Notes: generated by a model from the sequence alone, not told the origin. 64,000 nucleotides of DNA from Niebla homalea (GCA_019925105.1 JAHGAU010000021.1:124001-188000); one strand, 5' to 3'; counted from the first letter of the stretch, positions 1 to 13,342 are shown. Translations and numbers: made by a program.

Positions 1-3000
1 ATTTAACCTTTAAAGAAAATAAAAAAGTACGGATATATTTCTTTATAAATAAAAGGTTAAATATAAATAATTAAAACGTTATTTATTATAAAGGGAATTT
101 ATATACGTTCCGAATTATATAAAAAGGAAATATTAAGAGAAATTTAAATATTTATAATATATATAATCCGCCGTTAATTAATAATGAAAGCTTTTTACGA
201 TTTTATTACTTAAAAATATTATAATTATACCCGGCGAATACCTTTTAATAAAAGACTTTAATCTTTATTATATTAAATAAAATAAAGAAAAACATATAAT
301 TAATTATATTAAGTTTAAAGAATTATTAATAATTATTACCCAATTTAACTTTACGTTATTAACGTTAAAAGGGATTATAATATAAGAAAATTAAGGGTTT
401 AGGATTATAATTAACTTAATATTTAACTTAAAAGATATCGTTAATAGGGTTATTATATACGGGCTATAAAAAAACTTAAAATATAACTCGGATTATATAT
501 TAATATAAATAAGCTTAAATTAAACCGTTAATACGACCCTATTATTACCGGTAAAAAAGGCATAAAAAACGGTTAAAAAAACAGAGGTTTATATAAAAAC
601 GGAGGAAACGGTAATATAATTTACGGACCTTTTTAATTAAGTAATAAAGACCGGATCGATCTTTTTATAAAATAAATAATAAAGGCATTAAATAAAGTTA
701 TTAATAAAATAATCCCGTTAAAAAACCCTTTTAAAAAGTTAAAACCTATTAAAATAAAAAATATATAACTATAGTTATAAAAGTAAAAAAGTTAATTAAA
801 TAAGTTTTTAAGTATAAAAATTAAGAAATACTTAATTAATTAAGGATTATTTAAGAAGAAAAAGAAAGGATTATTAAGAAAATTAAAGAAATATATTTTT
901 AGTTTATAATATATAATTTAACGGTTTTATTTTATAGTATTTAAAAATTAATAAAATATAATAAAAAACGGAATAGGAAATTAAAGTTTATCCTTAAATT
1001 CTTATTTTTAAGAAACTTAATAATATATTAATTAATACCTTTAACGGTAAAATTAAGGCCTTTAAGGGAATATTTTTCTTCCTTTTATTAAAAGTTAGCT
1101 TAAACGATATTAACGGCGTTATATACTTTAACCCTATATTAATAAATAAAATAATAATATAAGATATAATAATTAAAGTAATTAATAAATTAAAGAAAAA
1201 TAAAACCTTAAGATTAAATAAAGTTCTTAATAAATTCTTATTAATAATAACTTTATTATTTAAAAAGGTTTTTATTTATTTTTTTAAGTATATTTTAACG
1301 TTAATTATTACTTACGTAAATTTAAGGAAATAAAGATAATTATCCTTAAGAAGCTTATTAAGCCGGATTACTTTAAGGTAAAATCTTATAGACTTATTAT
1401 ATTCCTTTATACGTTAAAAAAAGCCTTAAAAACGATAATAATAAAAATACTTAATAATTATATAGAAAACCACGGACTTCTCCCCGATTAATAAATAAAA
1501 ATAAAGAAAAATCAATTAATAAAAATAGCCCTTAAAGGATTAATCGATAACGTATATATAATATAAAATTACGGAAAGAACTATATTATAAATCTTCTTT
1601 TTCTTAATATTATAAGTACCTTTAATAAAATAAACTATTAAAAATTATTATATAATTTAAAGAAAAAAAAATATTACCCTTTTTAATTAAATAAACGAAA
1701 AGTTTCTTAAATAATTAAGCTATATTAATTAACTTAAAATAAAAAATAAATTTAATAAAGCTTACTATAACGGGAATTTCTTAAAGATTATTTATTTCTT
1801 TTATATTATTTTTATTCTTTAACGGTTTATTAATTAAAAAGCTTATTAAGTTAAAATAAAAGGTTTAAGTTAGAAACTTTATTAATAACGTTTACTTTTT
1901 AACTTATAATATCTTTATATATATAAATTATTTAAAATTAAAATAAGCTTATAAAGTTTATCTTTAATAAATAAAAACTTATAAAACTTAATTTACATTA
2001 TATAAATATAAGTTTATTTATATAATTAAAAGCTTAAAGTTATATAATATAATAATTATAATAAACTTAAGTAAAATTATAATAAAACCGGCTATTAATA
2101 TTAAAGTTTTTAGTTTTTAAGTAAATAAAAAGTTTAATTAAAAGGATTATATAAAAAAAGTTTAAAAGAAAATAACTTTATAAGAAAAAAAGGCCTTATT
2201 TATTTTACCATATTAATATAAGGGGTTACGTTATAAAAAACCCGGATTATTTATTAAACCGTAATAAAGTTAATTATAATATACGTTATAATTATTTAAT
2301 ATATACTTAAAAGTATTCCGGGATATAAAAAAAAAGTTTATTTAAATATTATAAAAAGTTTAAAATTAATATTTAAGAGTTATTAATAATATTTATAAAG
2401 TAATCCTTATCCCGGTATTAAAGTTTAAGGTCTTTATATCGCCAATTAAAGTTTTATTAAATTAAATAATCGCTTAAATAAAGTTAAAAAAAATATATAT
2501 ATTTAATTATAATAATAAGAAACGGGCGGATCCGTTAGAATCTTAATAAGTTTTAAGTTAAAAAAAGTAAATTAAAAATATTTATCCTTTTTCTTAATAA
2601 GATAAAATAAGAATAAGTTAAAAAGGAGGTTAACTTTATTAATATCTTAGAAATTAATTTAAATATATATAAACTTTTATTAAGTATAAAAGAAACCGAG
2701 ATTAAAAGGATTTAAAGAATAAAAATTATAATAATTGTTTTATAAGCCGCAATAAAATAAATTAAATATTAATAAAAATATAAGGACTTTATATTTTAAA
2801 ATTATCGTTATTTAACTTTTAATAATAAAAATATTATTAATAAATATTTCCGCCGTTATAATATTATAAAGAAAAATAATAACGTATTAACGATTTAACT
2901 TTAAATAAAGAAGAATAATTTAACTTATTTCTTATTTATTATATATACCGGAAATCGGATAAATACCGGATATAAATATAAATAAAGGAAATAAAACATT

Positions 3001-3733
3001 ATATATATTTTTATTTTTTATTTTTTATTTACGGAATTTAAATTAAGATTTATTATAAAAACTAATACTTATAATTACCGTTATATTATTTATAAAATAA
3101 AGTATCCGGGTAGCCGTTAAGTTTATAATATTTACCGGATTATTATTATAATTTAATATTATTATAAAGATAAATAAGGTTACCGAAAACTTTATAAAGA
3201 AGGCTTATTATTGGCTAAAAAAGGAAAAAGAAACGGAAACCGGTTCTATTAATTATATAAACCGGAAAGCATCTTTTATAGCCGTAAAGATATAATAATA
3301 AACGTTTATTAAAGGTCCTTAAAAAAGTTAATAATAATAATAATATAAGAAAAAAAAATATATATTAAGCGCGTAAATATTAATAAAAACATTTAAAGGT
3401 ATTACGTAAAATTAAAGTAATATAAATATATAATAAAGTAAAAGAATAATAAGTTTAAGGATAACCTTTATAAGGATATAGTCGTAATATTATAGATTTT
3501 CTTAAGGAAGTTAAAATATAAGAAGTATATAAATAGATTATTACTCTTTAAACAGCCGTTAATATCCTTTACCTTAAGGGATAAAAAGTAAAAGCCTGGT
3601 AAACGCCGGTTTTTACTTTAACGTTATAAGTATCAGGTTTTTACGGTTATTAATAAGGTTAAAAGGCCGCGTATTAAGGAACGCCGGAATTAGCTTAGCT
3701 AGATCCGTAGTATAAATCAATTAATTAATCAAT
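1..3733 (+). mobile_element. LINE copy A (Tad1-like), 5' part outside the window, RIP-degraded
   Basis: This is the 3' two thirds of a non-LTR retrotransposon. It is colinear with copy B from about base 7487 of that copy to its end, with the same length over that span. It therefore holds the end of the endonuclease domain, the reverse transcriptase and the C-terminal region of the former ORF2. The RT active-site block reads F-I-N-N near 1878-1889, where LINE polymerases have F-x-D-D, so the catalytic aspartates are lost. The element ends in a short run of aatc/aatt units at 3716-3733, the same tail seen in the other copies. Every frame is broken by many stops. It cannot be active. Confidence 0.93.
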
Positions 3734-5379
3734 ATATTATTTATAATATTTTTTTAATAATTTAAATTATTATAAGTAAAAAAATTAAAAAGGTAGTAAT
3801 CCGGTAATAATTTACCTTAACTTTCTTTATAATAAATTTATTCCTTTATTAATTATTATTATATATTATAATTAAATAGTTCTTATCTTTTAACGCCATT
3901 TATATACGTATTTACTTTTTTTTTTTTTTATAGCCTTTATTTTAAGTTTTACTTAATTATAATAAATAAATATATTCAAACTTAATTTTCTTAAAAGTAA
4001 TTTTTTTCTTTATATTAATATATTAATAATGGCAATCTTAATACTTTATGTTTATTTATTTTAAAGTCCGGGCTATTTATATTTATATTCTCTTTAAGTA
4101 TATTAGGTTTAATCTACTTAAGGATATAATACGCTTTATTTTATTCGTTAAAAGATTATAGATACCGCTTTTTATAAGGTTTAGAGTTAATAATTAATTA
4201 TTCTTTACCTTATTCTTCCGTTTATATACTTTTAGTATCTCTTTTATTTTCATGGTTTTCTCGTTAATAAGTATATTTTAATTAAGATTATTATATAATT
4301 TGAAGTACGTTTTTAAATGGTTAATAAATAAATTTTATTTAAACTTTATCTTATAAATTTCAACACCTTTCTTATTAATGTACTTTAGAAAGCATTATAT
4401 ATAATTATATAATTTATATTTATATATTCATATTATCTTTATATTAAGTTATCTTATTAATCTTAAGAAGGTAATTAAAAGGTATAGTAATTTATTATAG
4501 TTATTATTGTTTACGTATTATTACTTAAAATAATAAAGGAAAGAAAAAATAATAATAATAAAATAATCTTATATTAATCTTTAAATAGCTTTTTTACCTT
4601 TATATAAATTTCTTTAACGCCTAATATTATACTTAATAACGTTTATTAAAGGTATATTTTTTATTAAGATTCTTAATATTTACCTTTATCTATTTTTATG
4701 GTTTTCCCTTAATTAATTAATATATTAAAAACCCTTAAGGCTATATTTATTTATCAATAAAATGCATTTTTATATTCTTTTAAAACTTTATATATAATTA
4801 TCTCGAATATAAGTATTTTTAAAAATATATTAAAAAAGGTTCCTTTTAAACATAATAATATTATTTACTATTTTTATTAAGTTCCGTTTTAACCGGTTCC
4901 GTCGGTAGATAGAACGTTAACGGTAACGCTTAATTATGTATTTATTTAATATTTTTTTTTATAGAATTATTTACTTTATCCTTTTTGTTTATTTATCTTC
5001 CTTGTTTTCTTTTATTGCTTTAAATTTCTTTATTTTTGAAGTTTTTTTAATCTTTAATTTCTTAAATTTTTCTTATATAAATTTAATTTAGATTAAACTT
5101 GTAATTAACGTATCGGAATCCTTTGAAAAGTATATATAAATTAATAACCTTAATATTTTTATTCTACTTTATATTTATATTAATTTATTTATGATTTTCG
5201 GGATTTTATATAGGATTCTTTAATTATATTTGTAATAATTACGTTAATTATATCCTTATACTTTAATAAACACTTTTTTATTATTAATTTTATTAAATTG
5301 AATAAGTATATTCTTATTATAAGGGTGTATTTAATTGATAATTAATTAATATATTTAAAGTTATATTTCACGGTTCTTT
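3734..5379. other. AT-rich spacer, nothing recognised
   Basis: This stretch lies between LINE copies A and B. It is strongly AT-rich with long pyrimidine runs, especially about 4970-5080, so any former coding strand was probably the minus strand. I translated part of it and recognised no family. It may be an older, more decayed transposon. Confidence 0.5.
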
Positions 5380-5393
5380 ATAATCTTAGTTTA
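5380..5393. repeat. Likely target-site duplication of LINE B, left copy
   Basis: The 14 bases ataatcttagttta recur exactly at 11218-11231, straight after the LINE tail. The position at both ends of one element makes chance unlikely, although the AT-rich composition weakens this. Confidence 0.65.
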
Positions 5394-6815
5394 AGTTATA
5401 AGATTATATAGGATTAACGGATAAACATGGCGACGAACGAAGGGACCCCAGAGGTCTAAAACGATACGTATATGTATAGCTTTAATAACAGTAAGAGAGG
5501 TATATTAAGTATAATAAGTGGAAATAATATAATAATTAAGAATAAAATAATAAACGGGTAAATAGCTTATATTAATAGAAACAGCGATAACGCGTATAAA
5601 TAATATAATAATAATAAACCGGATAACGCTTAAAATAAATAAGGAAATTAAGGTTAATAAAATATACGTATTAAAACGTATAAAACGCGTAATAATAAGG
5701 CGGAAATAATAGGTAAATAAGGGGGTAAAAAGGCCGGTACGGTATTAACGGCGAGGGATACGGGTGAAGGGAAAAGGCGGGAAAACCGCGGTAAAAGTAC
5801 CATTAAAGGTATATAAAAAGGAAATAAGGTTAATAAGGAGAATAAAACCTTAAAGGATTAAAGGTAAAAAGCGGAGACGGAGTATCGCCCGGTAAATAAG
5901 GATAAAAGGGCAATAAAAAAAACGGTAAAAACCTTAAAAGGACTCCTTACGGTAAAGTAAAAAAATATTACATTAAAGACCTGGTTAATATTATAGATTA
6001 GGTTAAGAAACGTAAGGGACTTCTATATAAAAATAAGGGTAAAATTAAGGAAAACGGAACGATTATAAGGCTTTTAAAAGGCGGTAATGAAGGCGTTAAT
6101 AAAGGGTAAAAACGGCGGTTTAAGGCTAAGTATATAAGGTAAGGGTATAAAGGTAACGGCCCTTTAAATAAAAAAAAGTTAAATAACGAAGATAATAAAA
6201 AGGGTACCCGCGGCAGAAAATAAAGGGATAATAAAGGAGAAAGCGGCCGCGTTAAAAAAAATAAGGATAATAACGGTCTACCTATTTAACAATAAGGAAA
6301 GGAACGTAACGGTAAAAATAAATCCGCTATAATTAATAAAGGCTTTTAAAATAACGATAGAACCGTTAATAAAATAAATTATTACGGTATATAAGTTATA
6401 AAGTAAAAATATTTTCCTTAATATAATATCTTTAAAAATAAAGGAAAGCCTAAAGAAATCTAAAACTTAAATTAATAAAAGAAAATATAAATTAATTAAA
6501 GTTTTAAGGTAATCGTTTACCGTTATAATAAATAGGATATGCTTTTTACGTTTTAAGGAAATTAAGAAAAAAACTATATTAAGGAATATAAAAAAAAAGA
6601 ATATAGTTTTTTACTTAAGGCTTAAGATCGTTAACTATAAACTTCCGCCGGTAATAAAAAGATTTAACTTTTTAAAACGCATAAAGAAATATTTTACCGT
6701 TATATTAAGCGTAACGTTAATTAAAATATATAATAATATTTTAAATAAAAGGATTATTAAAAAGGGATTTCTTAAAATAACTTAACTATAAAATAAAGCG
6801 GTTAATATTTATTAA

Positions 6816-6911
6816 TATTTTAAGTATTAAAGTTATAAATATATTATTATAAAGTATTTTAATATTATAAAATATACAATTTACGTTAAAGATTATAATA
6901 TTTATAAGTAT
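6816..6911 (+). pseudogene. ORF1 zinc-knuckle pair of LINE B, all ligands replaced by Tyr
   Basis: In one frame the spacing of two retroviral-type zinc knuckles is still visible. The first has C-x2-C-x4-H-x4-C spacing (6816-6857) and the second C-x2-C-x3-H-x4-C spacing (6873-6911). All eight ligand positions read tyrosine, encoded tat or tac. This is what CpA-to-TpA change on either strand makes of Cys (TGC/TGT) and His (CAC/CAT) codons. Such knuckles in ORF1 of fungal LINEs bind element RNA; this copy could not coordinate zinc. The same pattern is present in copy C from 16859 and copy D from 45465. Confidence 0.88.
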
Positions 6912-7319
6912 ATAAAGTTGGTAATTAAAGGGCTTATAAAGGGTACGCTTAAATACGCCGTATATAATAAAAAAAAATATTTAATATAAGATTCTAAATA
7001 TATAATAAAGATTAAAAAGATTAAACGTAAAAAGACCCGGATAACTATGAAAATCCAACGGTATAATATGTATAAAATTAATTTAATAAGTTAATTAAAG
7101 GTAATTTTAAAATATAAGCTTAATAAACCGGATAATAAAAGGTAAATAATAATAAAGAAAAAAAAGTTCTTTATAATCTTAACCTTAAAAGTCGGCCGTC
7201 TTATGTTTTTAATAATAATTAGGAAGGTATTAAATTAAAAAATATTTAACTTTAATAAAAAGTCCGTAATCCAAACGGATATAAAAGAAAAAGCTTTTAT
7301 AAAGGTTAATAAATAATAT

Positions 7320-10300
7320 ATTAACGTTTTTAAAAATAATATAATATAACGTTTATAATAAGGGAATTAAAGTAATAATATTAATATTTAAGTTTAAAGA
7401 AATTAAGGACGTTAATATTATAATAATATAAAAATTATTATATAGTTTATATATATATTTATTTATTAATTTAAAAAAGGAATTTTATTTAACCTTTAAA
7501 GGGGATAAAATAACCAGAATATACTTTTTTATAAATAAGTAATTTAACGTAAATAACTAAGATATTACTTATTATAATAAAAACCTTTATATATTTTATA
7601 TTATAAAAAAAGGGGACTTAAAGGGCGACCTTAATATTTATAACGCGTATAACCCGCCGCCGGTTAATAAGGAAGGATTTTTTATAATACCGTTATTTAA
7701 AAAAATTTTAATTATTTTAAATAAATATATATTACTTAAAGACTTTAACCTATATTATTATATATAGAATAAGGAAAAACGTACGATAAATTACGCTAAA
7801 TTGGATAATTTATTAATAATTACCGCTTAAGTTAATTTCTTATTATTAATATTATAAAAGATTATTACGTAAAAAAGCCATAAGTTTAAAATAACGATTA
7901 ATCTAACCTTTAATACGGAAGGGGTTATTAACACGGTCGTAATATATAGGCTATAAAAGGACTTAAAATATAATTCAGATTATATACCGATATAAATAAC
8001 TTTAAATTAAACCGTTAATATGACCTTATTACCACCGGTAAGGAAGGCGTAAAAAACGGTTAAGGAAGTAAAGGTTTATATAAAAACGGAGGAAATAATA
8101 ATATAATTTACGGACCTCCTTTAATTAAATAATAAAAACCGGATCGATTTCTTTATAAAGTAAGTAATAAAAATATTAAATAAAATAATCAATAAAACTA
8201 TCCCAATAATAAAACCTTTTTAAAGAGTTAAAATTTATTAAAATAAAAAGTATATAACTATAATTATAAAAATAAAAAAGTTAATTAAGTAAATTTTTAA
8301 GTATAAAAATTAAAAAATATTTAATTAATTAAAAGTCGCTTAAAAAGAAAAAAAGAGGATTATTAAGAAAATTAAGTAAATATACTTTTAATTTATAATA
8401 TATAACTTAACGGTTTTATTTTATAGTATTTAAAAGTTAATAAAATATAATAAAAAATAAAGTAAGAAATTAAAGTTTATTTTTAAATTTTTACCCCTTA
8501 AGAAACCCAATAATATATTAATTAATACCTTTAACGGGAAAATTAAGGCCCTTAAAAAAGTATTTTTCCCTTCTCCGTTAAAAATTAATTTAAACGATAT
8601 TAACGGCGTTACGTACCTTAACCTTATATTAATAAATAAAATAATAATATAAGATATAATAATTAAGGCGATTAATAGATTAGAGAAGGATAAAGCCCCG
8701 GAATTAAATAGGATTCTTAATAGATTTTTAATAATAATAATTTTATTATTTAAAAAGGTTTTTATTTACCTTTTTTAAGTATATTTTAACGTTAATTATT
8801 ATTTACGTAAATTTAAGGAAATAAAGACGATTATCCTTAAGAAGTTTATTAAGCTAAATTATTCTAAAGTAAAATCTTATAAACTTATTATACTTTTATA
8901 TACGTTAAAAAAAGCCTTAAAAACGGTAATAATAAAGATCCTTAATAACTATATAAAGAATTACGGACTTCTCCCCAATTAATAAATAGGAATAAAGAAA
9001 AATAAATTAATAAAAATAGCCTTTAAAGGATTAATCGACGGTATATATATAATATAAAGTTATAAGAAAAAATATATTACGAATTTTCTTTCTCTTAATA
9101 TTATAAGTATTTTTAATAAAGTAAACTATTAAAGGTTATTATATAACTTAAGGAAGAAAAGGATATTATTTTTCTTAATTAAGTAAATGAAAAGTTTTTT
9201 AAATAATTAAATTATATTAATTAACCTAGGATAAAAAATAAGCTTAATAAAGCCCGCTATAATAAGGATTCCTTAAAGATCGCTTATTTTTTTTATATTA
9301 TTTTTATTCTTTAACGGTCCTTTAATTAAAAAACTTATTAAGTTAAAATAAAAGGTTTAAATTAAAAACTTTATTAATAACGTTTACCTTTTAACCTATA
9401 ATACCTTTATACGGATAAACTATCTAGAATTAAAATAGGCTTATAAAGTTTATTTTCGGTGGATAAAAACCTATAAAACTTAATTTACGCTATATAAGTA
9501 TAAACTTATCTATATAATTAAAAGCCCGAGGCTATATAATATAATAACTATAGTAGACCTAAATAGAATTACGGTAAAACCGGATATTAATATTAAAGTC
9601 CTTAGTTTTTAAGTAAATAAGAAGCTTAATTAAAAAAATTATATAAGAAAAATTTAAAAGAAAATAACTTTATAAGAAAAGGGCCTTATTTATCTTGCCG
9701 TATCGATATAAAAAGTTATATTATAAAAACCCGGATTATTTATTAAATTATAGTAAAGTTAATTATAATATACGCTATAATTATTTAATATATACTTAAG
9801 GGTACTCCGGGATATAAGAAAAAGCTTATTTAAATATTATAGAAAGTCTAAAATCGGTATTTAAGAGTAATTAATAATACCTATAAAGTAACTTTAATCC
9901 CGGTATTAAAGTTTAAAGTCTTTATACCATTAATTAAAATCTTATTAAATTAAATAGTTACTTAAATAAAATTAAAGAAATATATATACTTAGTTACGAT
10001 AATAGGAAATAAACGGATCCGCCAGAATCTTAATAAACTTAAAGTTAAAGGGAGTAAACTAAAAATATTTATCTCCTTTTTTATTAAAATAAAGTAGGAA
10101 TAAATTAAAAAGGAAATTAATTTTACCGGTATCCCGGAAATTAGCTTAAGCGGGTATAAACTCCCGTTAAGTATAAGAAAAACCGAAATTAAAAGGATTT
10201 AAAGAGTAAAAATTATAGCGATTACCTTATAAGCTATAATAAAGTAAATTAAACGTTAATAAAAATATAAAGACTTTATACTTTAAGGTTATTATTATTT

Positions 10301-11200
10301 AGCTTTTAACGATAAAAAGATTATTAATAAGTATCTCCGCCGTTATAATATTATAAAGAAAGGTAATAACGTATTAATAATTTAATTCCGGACGGATAAA
10401 AACGGTTTAATTTACTTCCTATTTATTATATATATTAAAAGTCGGATAAACGCCGGATATAAATACGGATAAAGGAAATAGGATACTATATACGTTCTTA
10501 TTTCTTATCCTTTATTTACGGAAATTAAGTTAAAACTTATTATAAAAGTTAATATTTATAATTATTATTAAATATTATTTATAAAACGAAGTATCCGGGT
10601 AATTATTAAGTTTATAATATTTATTAAATTACTATTATAATTTAACTTCGTTATAAAGATAAATAAGGTTATTAAAGACCTTATAAAAAAGGCCCGTTAC
10701 CGGTTAAAGAAGAAAAAAAGGAGCGGAAACCGGTTATGTTAATTATATAAACCGGAAAATATCTTTTATAGCCGTAAGGATATAATGGTAAACGCTTATT
10801 AAAAGTTTTTAAAGGAATTAACGGTAATAATAATATAAAAAAAATATATAATAAACGTATAAGTATTAATAAGGACATTTAAAGGTATTATATAAGGTTA
10901 AGGTAATATAAATATATAAAAAAGCGGAAGAGTAATAAGCTTAAGGATAGCCTTTATAAAGATATGGTTATAATATTACGGATTTTCTTAAAGGAATTGG
11001 AATATAAAAAGTATATAAATAAATTATTACTTTTTAAATGGCCGTTAATATCCTTTACCCCAGGGGATAAAGGGTAAAAGCCTGATGGACGCCGATTTTT
11101 ACCCTAACGTTATGAGTATCAGGTTTTTACGGTTATTAATAAAGTTAAAAGGCCGCGTATTAAGGAACGCCGGAATTAGCTTAACTAGACCCGTAGTATA
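7320..11200 (+). pseudogene. ORF2 relic of LINE B: endonuclease and reverse transcriptase
   Basis: The intact protein would nick target DNA and copy the element RNA there by target-primed reverse transcription. The APE-type endonuclease starts near 7320, with a recognisable A-I-Q-E-like block around 7430 and the L-x-D-F-N block near 7732. The RT follows: D-K-A-P near 8689, a TVxLKK-like block near 8835, and the active site at 9370-9384 reading F-I-N-N-V. The C-terminus continues to the tail. Stops are frequent, mostly taa and tag where Gln is expected. No start codon can be trusted. Confidence 0.9.
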
Positions 11201-11231
11201 AATCAATCAATCAATCAATAATCTTAGTTTA

Positions 11232-11597
11232 TTTTAACTTTCTTATTTTTAAAAGTTTTTTATAATATATATTTAAGTTTATATTTCCCGTATACGTAAT
11301 AATACTTAAGTACATATTAAATATTAATAAATTAATAATAATTATCGTTTTATTTTTATTAATTATTATCGTATTAATAATTTATTTAATAATATATATT
11401 TTAACTACATTTTTAAGTATTAACTTAATAACTATAGCTTTTATCCGGGTATATATAAATTAACTCGCCTTTAATCGATTATTATTAATTTCCTTTTATA
11501 GATTTTTAATATTAAAATGCGCTTTAAATAAACGCTTTTTCCCCGATACGTTATATATCCCTTGATATTAATATTATATATAAATTTAATATAGAAG
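11232..11597. other. AT-rich spacer between LINE B and the first LTR-like repeat
   Basis: I see no gene, repeat or motif here. It is AT-rich and has no frame longer than background. Confidence 0.5.
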
Positions 11598-11777
11598 TGT
11601 TATGTCCAAAGGCCATTGCCAAGACCTTTACGGGCACTAAGGCCTAAAAAGGTATAGCGGATGCCCGGTGCTTGGCGCACACTCATATTTACTCCTACAT
11701 AGCACTTACATAGATCATTCATACACTTACCACCCACTTTACCAGTGCATTTACTTATTACCAACCGGTCCATAATA
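11598..11777. repeat. LTR-like repeat, copy 1 (180 bp)
   Basis: The sequence begins TGTTATG and ends cataata. Copy 2 (13516-13698) ends CATAACA, the exact reverse complement of TGTTATG, so the family has LTR-type TG...CA ends with a 7-bp inverted repeat. The two copies are clearly alignable, and most differences are C/T or G/A. The middle, with gcttggcgcacactcatatt, also resembles the solo LTR at 22842-23004. The bases just after it (11778 on, aacggtaacaatag) could be a primer-binding site. No flanking duplication is convincing, so this may be half of an LTR pair or a separate solo LTR. Confidence 0.72.
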
Positions 11778-12575
11778 AACGGTAACAATAGTACGAGTTC
11801 TTATACTTAACGATTAATACAGAGAGATTACTATATTAATGCCTTCTAATTCTTTTATTGAAGTATTAAGTGGAGTATTGCTTACTTCCTAATACCTACC
11901 CTTTAAACCTATTTATTTGGATACCTAAATTACTATGTTATTGTTACGATTATCCTCGCTATTATCCTACTCCTTAGCCCTTAAATCGACTCTTTCATCA
12001 CCTTAAATTTTACCTTTCTCACTAAAACCGTATTTCACTATCCATAACCTTTATATAAAATTTATACCTCTTAAATCTCTTATTAAACCCTTACCCTCCT
12101 TTAAAGTGTTATTACTAAGGGTCCTCCCCATTATAATACTTAAAGAACTCTACCGTAAATTTATTCTATTCTTATTATTCCAGGAGTAATCACCTTTACC
12201 TTAAAAAAAGCCTTTAACCATTATTATCTTAAAAATTATAAACGTAATAATAAGGCTATAAAGGTTTATTACCTTTATTTCTACTTAGTTATATAACGTA
12301 CCTCTTTCACCACTCTTACCCCTTATTATGGTAGAAGCAGGCTTTAAGTATATATTTATAATAAAAATACCAGATTAAGTAACGTATATTACTTATAAAG
12401 TCACGCTATGGGAATGAACTACTACCGATAAAATCCGCTCTTATTATAAGTTGACTTGCGTCTACCACCGGCTTAAGTAAGCCGTACTGAAGGTTAAAAC
12501 GCAGGACTCGGACCACGAACCACGGACACTCACTCGGCTAAACCACGGACATCACGGATTTAAGCGATTCAGCTC
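11778..12575. other. Internal segment between LTR-like repeats, left part
   Basis: This region is less AT-rich than its surroundings, particularly 12440-12575, which contains two accacgga motifs. I found no recognisable retroelement protein on either strand. If the flanking repeats are an LTR pair, this is the interior of a short non-autonomous element. Confidence 0.4.
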
Positions 12576-13342
12576 TCAAAAAACACTTAAATCCTCGTGG
12601 ATTTAAGTGTATATATGTGTATATATGAATTCATAGATCCGTCCCAACAACCCCTAGCGGGTCGTTATACGGTTACCCAAACTATAAACAGGCCTTACCA
12701 GCTTTACGTCCTTAATACCCTATAAAATCCGTCCCTTTATCCTAGGTATCCTATATAGCCTTAAGTACTCTATATTATTATATTATCCCTTATTTACTTT
12801 AAAGGTTTTTTTATTGCCTTTTTCTTAGTAATTTATATCAATATATTATAGTTTCCCCCCTTATTATTTTATTAATAATTACGCGTAAAAGCTTCCTTTA
12901 ATAGTATTTTACTTCTTATTTAAGCCCGGGTTATAGCGTATATTATATAAATATATTAACCGGAAAGTATTAAAGGATAATAAGGATACGTTTATATATA
13001 AAACTAAATTAACGTTTCCTTTTTCCTTAATAAATCCGTAAGCCGCTGGTAATTCTTAATTATAAAAAAGAAGTTAATTAAAACTCCTTATTAAATAAGC
13101 TATTTAAGTAATATAATAATAGGAGTTATTATTATTATAATTTACGGTTAAAACGCGTTTTAAAGTTAAAGTTTATAAGAGTTAAAGATCGTAATTTACT
13201 TTTTTAACCTATTATTAAATTAAGCCAGCATTATACCGTAAGATCCATTTAGCTTTACTGCAGTAAGGTAATAGGTTCCCAGTTAGCACCGCGTGGAGGC
13301 AGATCTTATTGCTGGCCTCTCGTGGATTTGAGTGTTTTTTGA
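12576..13342. mobile_element. 767-bp element with 19-bp terminal inverted repeats (MITE-like)
   Basis: The left terminus, tcaaaaaacacttaaatcc (12576-12594), matches the reverse complement of 13324-13342 with a single C/T mismatch. The size and lack of a visible transposase fit a non-autonomous DNA transposon. The left end also forms a perfect 12-bp stem with a 4-base loop (12583-12610), so part of the terminal repeat is present twice there in opposite orientations. I could not assign a superfamily. Flanks ttcagctc and tttcgccg could be a decayed 8-bp duplication but do not match well. Confidence 0.65.

Larger units (their letters stand above)
5394..11217 (+). mobile_element. LINE copy B (Tad1-like), full length, RIP-degraded
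   Basis: This is a complete but dead LINE. The 5' end carries a conserved block starting at 5427 (atggcgacgaac), shared with copies C, D and E. Domains recognised by translation, in order, are: an ORF1 relic with two zinc knuckles (6816-6911); an APE-type endonuclease from about 7320, with the block L-L-K-D-F-N-L near 7732; an RT with D-K-A-P near 8689 and its active site at 9370-9384; and a C-terminal region ending near 11200. The 3' end is a tandem aatc tail. A 14-bp sequence, ataatcttagttta, occurs at 5380-5393 and again at 11218-11231 and is a likely target-site duplication. That places the true 5' end some 33 bases before the conserved block. Confidence 0.95.

Noticed and set aside
10681..10878. 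Short open frames in LINE copies and spacers (10681-10878, 11600-11788, 25119-25310, 44304-44486, 44648-44848)
   Set aside because: They fall inside degraded elements or LTR-like repeats, mostly on the antisense strand, with no family resemblance.
12480..12560. tRNA gene or tRNA-derived SINE on the minus strand
   Set aside because: Sequences close to pol III boxes A and B are present (tagccgagtga, ggtccgagtcc), each with a mismatch. They are only about 27 bases apart, too close for a tRNA, and no cloverleaf forms.
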